Assembly: GCA_022599775.1 (NCBI GenBank)
Contig: JAHZLQ010000015.1
Coordinates: 1 to 64,000 of the forward strand
Origin: Gammaproteobacteria bacterium
GTDB lineage: Bacteria > Pseudomonadota > Gammaproteobacteria > Nevskiales > Nevskiaceae
Direction: 5' to 3'
Length of the DNA: 64,000 nt
Shown in pieces: positions 57,197 to 64,000 of the stretch (positions are counted from its first letter, which is position 1; every line of letters begins with the position of its first letter). A model generated the notes under the pieces. It did no database searches and was not told the DNA's origin. It worked only from the letters and a program-made list of their open reading frames with translations. A program made the position numbers and the translations under genes.

Positions 57197-57730
57197 TCAC
57201 TCTCCGAATTCGCCAAGACCGGGATCGATAGCCCCGTTTCCTCCCCAGTCGTTCGGCAAGAGGCCGTGACGAACGTAGCGATGGAACGACGAATGCGGCC
57301 AGTCGGCGACCCGTTCAACCCACCCGTGCTTCACCGGGTTGAAGTGGATGTAGTCGACATGTCGTTGCAGATCGATCTCGTCACGGATGCTGTGTTCCCA
57401 GAACCTGGATTGCCACAAGTCATAGCTGCCGGTGGCGGCTGCGCGGCGAACTCGGTCCGCACGTGCTTGCGTTCGTGTGAACTCGGCCTTGATGGATCGC
57501 CAACGCCCCGAATAGTCGGCGTCACCCTCGGGCAACGTCCAGACCGCATGAAGATGATCGGGCAGAACAACAATGGCAACAGTCGTGAACGGACGCGCTT
57601 TCAGGGTCTTGCGGTACGCGTTCCGCAAATCGTCAATGTGTAAGGTCAGCCAATTTGACTGGCGATTGCGCAGAGTCACCGTGAAGAAATACGTTCCTCC
57701 GGCTTGTCGATTTCTGCGATAGAGCACCAT
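57197..57730 (-). CDS. REP-associated tyrosine transposase (RAYT, Y1/HUH family)
   Basis: 177 residues from ATG 57730. HUH motif in VVLPDHLHAVWTLPEGDADYS and catalytic Tyr in HVDYIHFNPVKHGWV, both canonical for IS200/IS605-like REP-associated transposases (TnpA-REP). The C-terminus has DWPHSSFHRYVRHG. It binds and cleaves REP hairpins as single-stranded DNA and is usually domesticated, one copy per genome. The gene is bracketed by inverted REPs at 57164-57195 and 57743-57774. Confidence 0.92.
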   Translation of the reverse strand: MVLYRRNRQAGGTYFFTVTLRNRQSNWLTLHIDDLRNAYRKTLKARPFTTVAIVVLPDHLHAVWTLPEGDADYSGRWRSIKAEFTRTQARADRVRRAAATGSYDLWQSRFWEHSIRDEIDLQRHVDYIHFNPVKHGWVERVADWPHSSFHRYVRHGLLPNDWGGNGAIDPGLGEFGE

Positions 57731-57742
57731 GCGCCGAGTGTG

Positions 57743-57774
57743 CCCCGGATTCCGCTGCGCTTCATCCGGGCTAC
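57743..57774 (-). repeat. REP element, copy 2 (5' side of the RAYT gene)
   Basis: Reverse-oriented 32-base copy of the element at 57164, 30/32 identical, with the CCCGGAT/ATCCGGG hairpin kept. Lies 12 bases upstream of the transposase start. Confidence 0.85.
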
Positions 57775-57820
57775 ACCATTTCCGCGGGCGGACTGCCAAT
57801 CGGGGCTTGGTATATGAGAA

Positions 57821-57848
57821 AGCCCGGATAGCTGATGCTATCCGGGCT
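57821..57848 (-). terminator. Intrinsic terminator after prpF
   Basis: AGCCCGGATAG (57821-57831) pairs perfectly with CTATCCGGGCT (57838-57848), 11 bases around a 6-base loop. It is followed on the minus strand by TTCTCATA and lies 48 bases beyond the prpF stop. The stem shares the AGCCCGGAT core with the nearby REPs, so it may be REP-derived. Confidence 0.7.
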
Positions 57849-57896
57849 CGAATTCTGTCCGGCAAGTCGCGTTGCCCGGCGCCTTCCGAACCGATT

Positions 57897-59084
57897 TCAG
57901 AACGCATCACCCGGCACATGCACGGCGCCGCTCATCAGCACGCGCGCGGAGCGGGACATGATGGCTTTCTTGACGACCCATTCGCCGTCGACGAGTTTGG
58001 CTTCGGCGCCGACCTTCAAGCTGCCGGAGGGATGGCCGAAGCGCACGGCTTCGCGGTCACCGCCGCCGGCGGCGAGGTTGACCAGGGTGCCGGGGATCGC
58101 GGCGGCGGTGCCGATGGCCACGGCGGCGGTGCCCATCATGGCGTGGTGCAGCTTGCCCATGGATAGCGCGCGTACGCACAGGTCGATATCGCCGGCATCC
58201 ACCGCCTTGCCGCTGGAGCTGGTGTAGGTTTTGGCCGGTGCGACGAAGGCGACCTTGGGTGTGTGCTGGCGCTGGGCGGCTTCTGAAATGTCCTTAATCA
58301 GGCCCATGCGCACGGCGCCGTAGGCACGAATGGTTTCGAACATCGCCAGGGCCTTGGCGTCGTTGTTGATCGCGTCGCGCAGTTCGGTGCCGTTGTAACC
58401 GATGGCCTCGGCGTTGATGAAGATCGTGGGGATGCCGGCGTTGATCATCGTTGCCTTGAGCGAGCCGACGCCGGGCACTTCCAGATCGTCGACCAGTTTT
58501 CCGGTGGGGAAGATCGAACCGCCATCCTCACCGTCGTCGGCCGGGTCGACGAATTCGACCTGGATTTCGGCGGCGGGGAAGGTGACGCCGTCGAGTTCGA
58601 AGTCACCGGTTTCCTGCACTTCGCCATTGGTCATTGGCACCTGGGCGACGATGGTTTTCTTGATGTTGGCCTGCCAGATGCGGACCTCGCACAGGCCATC
58701 CTTGGGCACGCGCGCCGGGTCGATCAGGCCGTTGCTGATCGCGAACGGTCCCACGGCGGCGGACAGATTGCCGCAGTTTCCGCTCCAGTCGACAAAGGGC
58801 TTGTCGATCCCGACCTGGCCGAACAGGTAGTCGACATCGTGATCCGGCTGCGTGCTCTTGGACAGAATCACGGTCTTGCTGGTCGACGAGGTGGCCCCGC
58901 CCATGCCATCGATGTGTGCGCCGTAGGGGTCCGGGCTGCCGACCACGCGCAGCAGCAGTTTGTCGCGCGCCTCGCCCGGAACTTGGCAGTGTTCGGGAAG
59001 ATCGCTCAGTTTAAAGAATGTGCCTTTGGAAGTGCCGCCGCGCATGTAGGTGGCGGGGATTTTGATTTGGGGCTTATGGGTCAT
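57897..59084 (-). CDS. prpF: 2-methylaconitate cis-trans isomerase PrpF
   Basis: 395 residues from ATG 59084, the usual PrpF length. Isomerises the AcnD product so the methylcitrate cycle can proceed. Motifs: IPATYMRGGTSKGTFF, the active-site region; GSPDPYGAHIDGMGGATSSTSKTVIL; DWSGNCGNLSAAVGPFAI; and LSMGKLHHAMMGTAAVAIGTAAAIPG. It normally lies directly after acnD; here about 3.9 kb of other genes separate the two, all on or between the same transcription direction. Confidence 0.94.
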   Translation of the reverse strand: MTHKPQIKIPATYMRGGTSKGTFFKLSDLPEHCQVPGEARDKLLLRVVGSPDPYGAHIDGMGGATSSTSKTVILSKSTQPDHDVDYLFGQVGIDKPFVDWSGNCGNLSAAVGPFAISNGLIDPARVPKDGLCEVRIWQANIKKTIVAQVPMTNGEVQETGDFELDGVTFPAAEIQVEFVDPADDGEDGGSIFPTGKLVDDLEVPGVGSLKATMINAGIPTIFINAEAIGYNGTELRDAINNDAKALAMFETIRAYGAVRMGLIKDISEAAQRQHTPKVAFVAPAKTYTSSSGKAVDAGDIDLCVRALSMGKLHHAMMGTAAVAIGTAAAIPGTLVNLAAGGGDREAVRFGHPSGSLKVGAEAKLVDGEWVVKKAIMSRSARVLMSGAVHVPGDAF

Positions 59085-59196
59085 GATGATCAGTGCTGAG
59101 TTGATTGGCAGGTATAGGGGCGCGGTGCGCGATTGCTTGCATCTGTAGGCGGCGGAAGGGCAGGAATGTCGGTGCGCCAAGCCTTATTGGGCGTTC

Positions 59197-59514
59197 TCAT
59201 CCAGATTTTCCTATCCAAGTCGGGACATCACGCTGTGTATGCAGCACCCGCCATACATCGACCCGCGCCGGACGTTCTACATAGAAAACCAGGTACGGGA
59301 AGTCGTTCACCGGCCAGAAGCGCAATTCATCGATCTTGAGGAGCATGCCATAGCGTGTGGAACCGGTCTGAGGGTGCGCGCTGATGTGATCGAGCGCGGC
59401 TTCCACCTGTGTCAGAAACCGTTCACCCAAAGGCAGGCCGCCTTGGTTTGCGTACCAATGCGCCGCCTCGTTCGTGTCGCGTTTCGCGGCTTGGCTCCAG
59501 ACAACCGGTTTCAC
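59197..59514 (-). CDS. ParE-family toxin
   Basis: 105 residues. KPVVWSQAAKRDTNEAAHWYANQGG (first helices), HISAHPQTGSTRYG, LRFWPVNDFPYLVFYVERPARVDVWRVLHTQRDV give a complete RelE/ParE fold with the C-terminal strand pair intact. Likely gyrase poison or mRNA interferase neutralised by the overlapping ParD (ATGA at 59511-59514). Lies just upstream of prpF on the same strand. Confidence 0.88.
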   Translation of the reverse strand: MKPVVWSQAAKRDTNEAAHWYANQGGLPLGERFLTQVEAALDHISAHPQTGSTRYGMLLKIDELRFWPVNDFPYLVFYVERPARVDVWRVLHTQRDVPTWIGKSG

Positions 59515-59750
59515 TTGTCGGCGCCTGCCCGCAGTTCCTCTCGCATCTTCTTGAAGGTCTGGGGTGTGACCTGTTCACCCGGCCCGGAATTGGCGCCTTC
59601 CAGCAGCAGGTTCCGCAGTTTTTCGATATCGCGTTGCTTGCGGATCAGGTCGCGCAGATATTCGCTGGTGGAGCCGTAGCCATGTTCGGTCACCTGTGCG
59701 TCAACGAAGGTCTTGAGCTCGTCCGGCAGGGAGATGTTCATCGTGGCCAT
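59511..59750 (-). CDS. ParD-family antitoxin
   Basis: 79 residues from ATG 59750 (AGGAAG 5 bases before); starts at 59771 or 59741 are possible. MNISLPDELKTFVDAQVTEHGYGSTSEYLRDLIRKQRD is the ribbon-helix-helix domain of classic ParD. The C-terminal tail binds the toxin. Overlaps parE by 4 bases and is preceded by a palindrome at 59766-59780, the probable operator. Confidence 0.88.
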   Translation of the reverse strand: MATMNISLPDELKTFVDAQVTEHGYGSTSEYLRDLIRKQRDIEKLRNLLLEGANSGPGEQVTPQTFKKMREELRAGADK

Positions 59751-59765
59751 GGCTTCCTTCCGGTT

Positions 59766-59780
59766 TGGCAAAGATTGCCA
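59766..59780. promoter_or_regulatory. Palindrome upstream of the second parD
   Basis: TGGCAA-AGA-TTGCCA, perfect 6-base arms, 16 bases upstream of the parD start at 59750. Its core resembles the TTGGCA...TGCCAA operator at 699-719, fitting ParD autoregulation. Confidence 0.5.
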
Positions 59781-59916
59781 TTACGCTAACTGAGGCTCCG
59801 GGCCGGCGCAAGCGCGCGGCTGTCGCCGCCGGCCATGTCGCGCGAGGCTCCTATGTTGGCATCCTTGGCGGCTTGGAGTAAGGTCCGGGCGTGCTCAAAA
59901 ACTGGGGGAGGACGAT

Positions 59917-61281
59917 ATGGACATCGTCAACTCGCTGCGGCGCGTGGCTGCATTTGCGCTGCTTTCGTTGTGTATTCCCACAGCCTCCGCGGCGCCGGGT
60001 GATCCACTCGGACCAAGCTTCAACGTCGATCCCGACGACGTTTCGGGGCGTACGATCTATTCTGACGGGTACTCCGTGGCCGGAAATGCGGCCGGTGAAT
60101 ATGTCGTGATCTGGGGCTTGGGAACGCTCGATGATCCGGTGTATGGCCGTGTGTTTTCGGCCGACGGTAGCCCGCGCAGCGAACCGCTCAGCTTGATCGA
60201 ATCGCAAGATTCGCTCGGCCGCCGATCAGTGGCCATGGCCGACGACGGAAGCTTCTGGGTCACGTATGTCTACCGCAACCGCACCCGCCTGGTGCACGCA
60301 TTGCGGTCGATCGTCATTGTTCGCAACATCGAGCTCCAGCATTTTGCTGCCGACGGAACGGCCTTGGGCCAGCCAATACGTGTCAACGTATTGCCGAACG
60401 GCGCCGACCTGACCTCGGAGCCGTCCATCAGCATCGACGGTAAGGGCCGCGTCGTTGTCGTCTGGTCCACCGAGGAGCGTTTGGCCGTCGGTGACCCGAT
60501 CGTGACGCCTTTAGGGGTCGCCGCCGACATTTCCACTGTGCACTTGCGCCGCGTGTCGGCAAACGGGCTCTTGCTCGGCCCGGTACGCACCGTCGCCAGT
60601 GGCGTGGACTACAGCGCGTATCAGTACTATCTCGACTTCTTGCCTTCGTATGTGGAGAACGGCAAGGGCCTCGTATCGAATGCCACGATCAGCTGTGTGC
60701 GTGATGGTGAGGGTGATTGCGTCGTTGCCTGGCAACGTGAGATCTGGCGAAACATCGTTCCCTACGACGATCGCAGAATCAGTCTCGAGGCGCGTCGTTT
60801 CAGCGTGGCCGGGTTCGCCGACGACAGCGTCAGCTTGCTGACCATCACGGACACGGTGCGCGGCTATCCCAAGATTCTCGATCTCGCCAAACTGGATGAG
60901 GGTTTCGCGCTGACCTGGCTGGAACGGAGGCCGGGGGCCAACCTCCCGTCCGCCTATTCGGTGCTGATGCAGCAGTTCACCGATACGGGCGCGCCCCGGA
61001 CCACTGCGGCTGAACTCGGCAACGTTGCCACCACGGTGGCGGCGCTGCCCGGAGGCGCCCAGGTTTGGGTTCATTCGGGTTCCAGCGAGAACAGCCTGAG
61101 TCTGAATCTGATCGATGCGAACGGTACCAAGGTCTCGTCGACCGAGTTCTACACGCCTTCGGGCGCAACGCCACGAGCGGTCGCCGTGGCGCCCATCGGT
61201 GACGACTTCGTCGTTGTCTGGGGACACAGCGGTACCGGCGTGACCGTGGAAACCGTGGTGCAGCGATTCGAGGGGCTTTAA
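59917..61281 (+). CDS. Secreted protein, unknown, repeat-rich beta structure
   Basis: 454 residues from ATG 59917 with GGGGAGG 6 bases upstream. Signal peptide RRVAAFALLSLCIPTASAA. The body shows spaced VVxWG/VVxWS strands (EYVVIWGLG, RVVVVWSTE, DCVVAWQRE, GFALTWLER, DFVVVWGHS), suggesting about six to seven blades or repeats like those in beta-propeller surface proteins. No enzyme motif. The opposite strand to its neighbours suggests separate arrival. Its last 54 bases reappear at 62289-62340. Confidence 0.75.
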   Translation: MDIVNSLRRVAAFALLSLCIPTASAAPGDPLGPSFNVDPDDVSGRTIYSDGYSVAGNAAGEYVVIWGLGTLDDPVYGRVFSADGSPRSEPLSLIESQDSLGRRSVAMADDGSFWVTYVYRNRTRLVHALRSIVIVRNIELQHFAADGTALGQPIRVNVLPNGADLTSEPSISIDGKGRVVVVWSTEERLAVGDPIVTPLGVAADISTVHLRRVSANGLLLGPVRTVASGVDYSAYQYYLDFLPSYVENGKGLVSNATISCVRDGEGDCVVAWQREIWRNIVPYDDRRISLEARRFSVAGFADDSVSLLTITDTVRGYPKILDLAKLDEGFALTWLERRPGANLPSAYSVLMQQFTDTGAPRTTAAELGNVATTVAALPGGAQVWVHSGSSENSLSLNLIDANGTKVSSTEFYTPSGATPRAVAVAPIGDDFVVVWGHSGTGVTVETVVQRFEGL

Positions 61282-61458
61282 CGGTTTGGCTGTCGACGCA
61301 CGCGCGGTTGTTGTGGCTGCGTGATCGAACGGTGTCCGGGAATCGCCGACTTGTGGCCGCGCTCGCGCTGATCCCATTTACCCAGGCCGCCCGACGAGTT
61401 TTTTTAAGCTGGCCGTGAGTGCGGTAGACACGGGATTGTTCGGGAGCGCGGAATGCGC

Positions 61459-61905
61459 TTACTTTGGCTGCGAATGCGAGTCAGCGGTTTTGCTGTCGGG
61501 GGCTTCGCCACTATCGGTGACAGCGATCAGTTGCACTTTGGTGCCCAGCTTCGCGGCGCGCTTGGCAAACGCTTGGTCCAGCGTGTGCAGCGGTACCGAT
61601 CGCGCGCTGACCAGATGCAGGGCGTTTGCAAAATCCAGGCCCTTGCGGTGCAGCTCAAAGGCCGTTCGGGCGATGGCGTCTGCCTCCAGCGTGCAGGATT
61701 CGAGTCCGGCCAGCCAATCGAAGTAGTCGGCCACCTGTTGCCTTTGGTAGCCGTAGCGGGAGCGCAGTACCCACTCGGTCTCCAACAGCACGGTCGTCAG
61801 CAGCAAAACGCGGTTGGCTTGAAGCAGGGCGACGACGGCGTCGCGCTCCGGCTGGCTGTCATTGACCGCCAGCCGGACGAGCGCGTTGGTGTCGACGGCG
61901 ATCAT
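61459..61905 (-). CDS. VapC-type PIN-domain toxin
   Basis: 148 residues from ATG 61905, overlapping the antitoxin stop (ATGA). PIN ribonuclease fold: IAVDTNALVRLAVND with the first Asp, LLETEWVLRSRYGY with Glu, GLDFANALHLVSARSVPLHTLDQAFAKRA with the two later Asp residues. Predicted to cleave tRNA or rRNA when freed from its antitoxin. Longer than most VapC by ~15 polar C-terminal residues (DSGEAPDSKTADSHSQ). Confidence 0.88.
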   Translation of the reverse strand: MIAVDTNALVRLAVNDSQPERDAVVALLQANRVLLLTTVLLETEWVLRSRYGYQRQQVADYFDWLAGLESCTLEADAIARTAFELHRKGLDFANALHLVSARSVPLHTLDQAFAKRAAKLGTKVQLIAVTDSGEAPDSKTADSHSQPK

Positions 61906-62153
61906 TTCTTGAGATCGCCATCCCGGTAGTCGGCTACCGGCTCGCACAATTGATCGGTGTTCAAGTGGACACCGCCAGGATTGAGGCCCGGCCAGTCCTG
62001 CAGGTGGCTGCCTTTGAGATGCCGAGCTTCCAGCACGATGCGCGAGCCTTCCACACGCACGTCGAAGTCCGTTCCCGGCTTCAGGTGCAGGGAATCGCGT
62101 ACGCTTTTGGGGATGACGAGTTGGCCTTTGCTGGTGAGGCGTGCACTGGACAT
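61902..62153 (-). CDS. VapB-type AbrB/SpoVT antitoxin
   Basis: 83 residues, GGAG 7 bases before the ATG. SSARLTSKGQLVIPKSVRDSLHLKPGTDFDV is the swapped-hairpin AbrB DNA-binding domain. The tail (HLKGSHLQDWPGLNPGGVHL) would wrap the PIN toxin. Forms a complete VapBC pair of a different antitoxin class from the broken one at 55646. Confidence 0.9.
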   Translation of the reverse strand: MSSARLTSKGQLVIPKSVRDSLHLKPGTDFDVRVEGSRIVLEARHLKGSHLQDWPGLNPGGVHLNTDQLCEPVADYRDGDLKK

Positions 62154-62288
62154 GGCGGCACTCCGGGAAGACGGGAAACCGGTAAGACGACGTAAGATAG
62201 CATGCGTGTCGCGATGCGGCTAAAGATCGGGCATGGCGGCGCACCTTGCCGTCGAAGTGTGCAGGGGGCATCCAGTACGTGCTCGCCC

Positions 62289-62340
62289 AGCGGTGCCGGC
62301 GTGACCCTGGAAACCGTGGTGCAGCGATTCGAGGGTTTAG
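62289..62340 (+). pseudogene. Duplicate 3' fragment of the secreted-protein gene
   Basis: Reads SGAGVTLETVVQRFEGLVR then stop, almost the same DNA as the end of the gene at 61228-61281 (SGTGVTVETVVQRFEGL). Only a few base changes and a 2-base difference near the end separate the two. Upstream of it the similarity ends abruptly in non-coding sequence. The intact VapBC pair lies between the two copies. Confidence 0.75.
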
Positions 62341-62367
62341 TACGCTGACGCGGAATCGACACCAGCC

Positions 62368-62399
62368 GTAGCCTGGATGGAACGAAGTGGAATCCGGGA
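62368..62399 (+). repeat. Degenerate REP element, copy 3
   Basis: Starts GTAGCCTGGATGG and ends GGAATCCGGGA; about 26 of 32 bases match the copy at 57164. The hairpin arms carry one mismatch (CCTGGAT/ATCCGGG, G-U pairable). Confidence 0.7.
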
Positions 62400-62429
62400 G
62401 CGAAGCATCGCGCGGCCCTTGAACAGCCT

Positions 62430-62879
62430 TCAGGCGCCGTCGGGAATTTCCGGCTCGACCAGTTGCACCAGCAATTGCAGCGACTCCTGCCAGCCGAGAT
62501 AGCAGAATTCGGTCGGGATCATGTCCGGAATCCCTTCCTGGGTGATGTCGATTTCGGTTCCGCAGGCGACGCCTTTGAAAGTCACGGTGACCTGCATTTC
62601 CCCGGGCATGCCGGGATCATCGAAACGGTCGGTATGGCAGATGCGTTCGTTTGGGGCCAGCTCGGTATAGCGGGCGCTGAACGAGTGACTGTTTCCAGTG
62701 GAGAAGTTGGTGAAGGACATGCGGTAGCCGCCACCGACCCGCGCATCCATTTCGTGCACCTTGCAGGTGAATCCGTGCGGGGGCAGCCACTTCGCAAGGG
62801 CTTCCGGGTCCAGAAATGCGCGATACAGCTTGTCCGGGGTGACCCGAATGACGCGATGCAAGCGAACGATTCCAGTCAT
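62430..62879 (-). CDS. SRPBCC/AHSA1-domain protein
   Basis: 149 residues with AGGAGAC 6 bases upstream of the ATG. RLHRVIRVTPDKLYRAFLDPEALAKWLPPHGFTCKVHEMDARVGGGYRMSF is the AHSA1-like START fold (helix-grip), followed by YTELAPNERICHTDRF and a VTVTFKGVACGTEIDITQEG strand. Such proteins bind hydrophobic ligands in a deep cavity; the ligand is unknown. It follows acnD after 55 bases on the same strand. Confidence 0.85.
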   Translation of the reverse strand: MTGIVRLHRVIRVTPDKLYRAFLDPEALAKWLPPHGFTCKVHEMDARVGGGYRMSFTNFSTGNSHSFSARYTELAPNERICHTDRFDDPGMPGEMQVTVTFKGVACGTEIDITQEGIPDMIPTEFCYLGWQESLQLLVQLVEPEIPDGA

Positions 62880-62903
62880 GATGTCGTCTCCTGATTATCG
62901 ACC

Positions 62904-62923
62904 AAGGGGTTGTTACACCCCTT
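62904..62923 (-). terminator. Hairpin between acnD and the AHSA1 gene
   Basis: AAGGGGT (62904-62910) pairs with ACCCCTT (62917-62923) around a 6-base loop, 11 bases after the acnD stop. No U-run follows on the minus strand, so it is at best a weak terminator or attenuator. Confidence 0.35.
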
Positions 62924-62934
62924 AGTCGAACCGC

Positions 62935-64000
62935 TCAAGCCGCTTTCGACGATGCCAGGAAATCCTGGGCAAATCGCTGCAGCACGCCGCCGGCTTCGTA
63001 GATCGAGACTTCTTCGCCGGTATCGAGACGGCAGGTCACGGGCACTTCCACCGTTTCGCCGTTCTTGCGGTGCACCACCAGCGTCAGCGTGGCGCGCGGG
63101 GTGCGCTCGCCGACCACGTCGTAAACCTCGGTGCCGTCCAGGCCCAGGGTCTTGCGCGTGGTGCCGGGCTGGAACTCCAGCGGCAGCACACCCATGCCGA
63201 TCAGGTTGGTGCGATGGATGCGTTCGAAGCCTTCGGCGGCGATCGCCTCCACACCGGCCAGACGCACGCCCTTGGCGGCCCAGTCACGCGAGGAACCCTG
63301 GCCGTAGTCCGCGCCAGCGATGATGATCAGCGGCTGCTTGCGTTCCATGTAGGTTTCGATCGCCTCCCACATGCGCACGACCTGGCCTTCCGGCTCGATG
63401 CGCGTCAGCGAGCCCTGCTTGACCTGGCCGTCCACCACCGCCATTTCGTTGATCAGCTTGGGGTTGGCGAAGGTGGCGCGCTGCGCGGTGAGGTGATCGC
63501 CGCGATGCGTGGCGTAGGAGTTGAAGTCCTCCTCCGGCAAACCCATCTTGTGCAGATACTCGCCGGCCGCGCTGTCGAGCATGATCGCGTTCGACGGCGA
63601 CAGGTGATCGGTGGTGATGTTGTCCGGCAGCACGGCCAGCGGACGCATGCCGGTCAGCGAGCGTTCGCCGGCCAGCGCACCTTCCCAGTACGGCGGGCGG
63701 CGGATGTAGGTGCTGGTCGGGCGCCAGTCGTAGAGCGGACTCAGGCCTTTATCCTCGACGAATTTGAAGTTGAACATCGGGTCGTAGACGGAGCGGTAAT
63801 GCTCCGGCTTGACGCTCTGCGCGATGATGGAATCGATTTCCGCGTCGTCCGGCCAGATGTCCGCCAGATACACCGGTTTGCCGTCCTTGTCGTTGCCCAG
63901 CGAATCCTTCTCGATGTCGAAACGGATGGTGCCGGCAATCGCGTAGGCGATGACCAGGGGCGGGGAGGCAAGGAAGGCCTGCTTGGCGTAGGGGTGGATG
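62935..64000 (-). CDS. acnD: AcnD, Fe/S-dependent 2-methylisocitrate dehydratase (C-terminal part)
   Basis: Partial: about 354 codons present and the 5' part lies beyond the right edge. The frame is open from 63999 (IHPYAKQAFLASPPLVIAYAIAGTIRFDIEKD). Later segments match AcnD rather than AcnA/B: DWRPTSTYIRRPPYWEGALAGE, RPLAVLPDNITTDHLSPSNAIM, FNSYATHRGDHLTAQRATFANPKL, IIIAGADYGQGSSRDWAAKG, EGFERIHRTNLIGMGVLPLEF. Dehydrates 2-methylcitrate; the product needs PrpF (57897-59084). The iron-sulphur cysteines lie in the missing part. Confidence 0.94.
   Translation of the reverse strand, partial: IHPYAKQAFLASPPLVIAYAIAGTIRFDIEKDSLGNDKDGKPVYLADIWPDDAEIDSIIAQSVKPEHYRSVYDPMFNFKFVEDKGLSPLYDWRPTSTYIRRPPYWEGALAGERSLTGMRPLAVLPDNITTDHLSPSNAIMLDSAAGEYLHKMGLPEEDFNSYATHRGDHLTAQRATFANPKLINEMAVVDGQVKQGSLTRIEPEGQVVRMWEAIETYMERKQPLIIIAGADYGQGSSRDWAAKGVRLAGVEAIAAEGFERIHRTNLIGMGVLPLEFQPGTTRKTLGLDGTEVYDVVGERTPRATLTLVVHRKNGETVEVPVTCRLDTGEEVSIYEAGGVLQRFAQDFLASSKAA

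Overview
High-GC (roughly 63-65%) chromosomal DNA from a Gram-negative proteobacterium. Signs of this are TamAB, a TonB/ExbBD system, a minor-pilin/PilY1 operon, a Wzx/Wzy exopolysaccharide locus, monomeric NADP-isocitrate dehydrogenase and AcnD/PrpF. The mixture, including a one-chain pyruvate carboxylase and a DUF3450-TtpC TonB operon, suggests a gammaproteobacterium near Nevskiales/Solimonadaceae or Xanthomonadales. That placement is inference. I saw no rRNA, tRNA or CRISPR.

Layout. 1-720: the edge of an IS1182-like element that has cut into the toxin gene of a ParDE pair. 747-7384: tamB-tamA, a DUF3574 lipoprotein and the YhhQ queuosine-precursor transporter. 7525-12758: a six-gene TonB energy-transduction operon (DUF3450, TtpC-type ExbB, ExbB, ExbD, TonB, TPR protein). 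13498-16992: pyruvate carboxylase. 17201-23833: type IV pilus minor-pilin operon pilV-pilW-pilX-pilY1-pilE.

24386-39477: a Wzx/Wzy-type exopolysaccharide locus. A GH8 glycanase stands at one end. A seven-gene left-reading operon runs epsE(wza), epsF(wzz), epsG (tyrosine kinase-like), wzy, an acyltransferase-glycosyltransferase fusion, GT2 and wzx. WecG/TagA-type GT and EpsL-like genes read the other way, and a separate GT2/ExoY-like priming transferase pair follows. Nearby c-di-GMP genes (GGDEF at 41267, EAL at 45697) could control it, but nothing in the sequence proves that.

40085-47938: lone fabH, diguanylate cyclase, cobalamin-binding protein, an LMW-PTP/fructosamine-kinase pair (likely protein deglycation), a 5'-truncated M36 metallopeptidase with a GlyGly-CTERM-like tail, an EAL protein and prpD. 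48039-55530: DUF418 membrane protein, monomeric isocitrate dehydrogenase, and a translationally coupled lipoprotein/large secreted protein pair of unknown function.

55540-64000: an accessory patch inside the propionate (2-methylcitrate) genes. acnD (cut by the right edge) and prpF, normally adjacent, are about 3.9 kb apart. Between and around them lie ParDE, VapBC, a broken vapBC, a secreted protein with a duplicated 3' end, an AHSA1-domain protein, a GST and a REP-associated transposase bracketed by inverted REP sequences.
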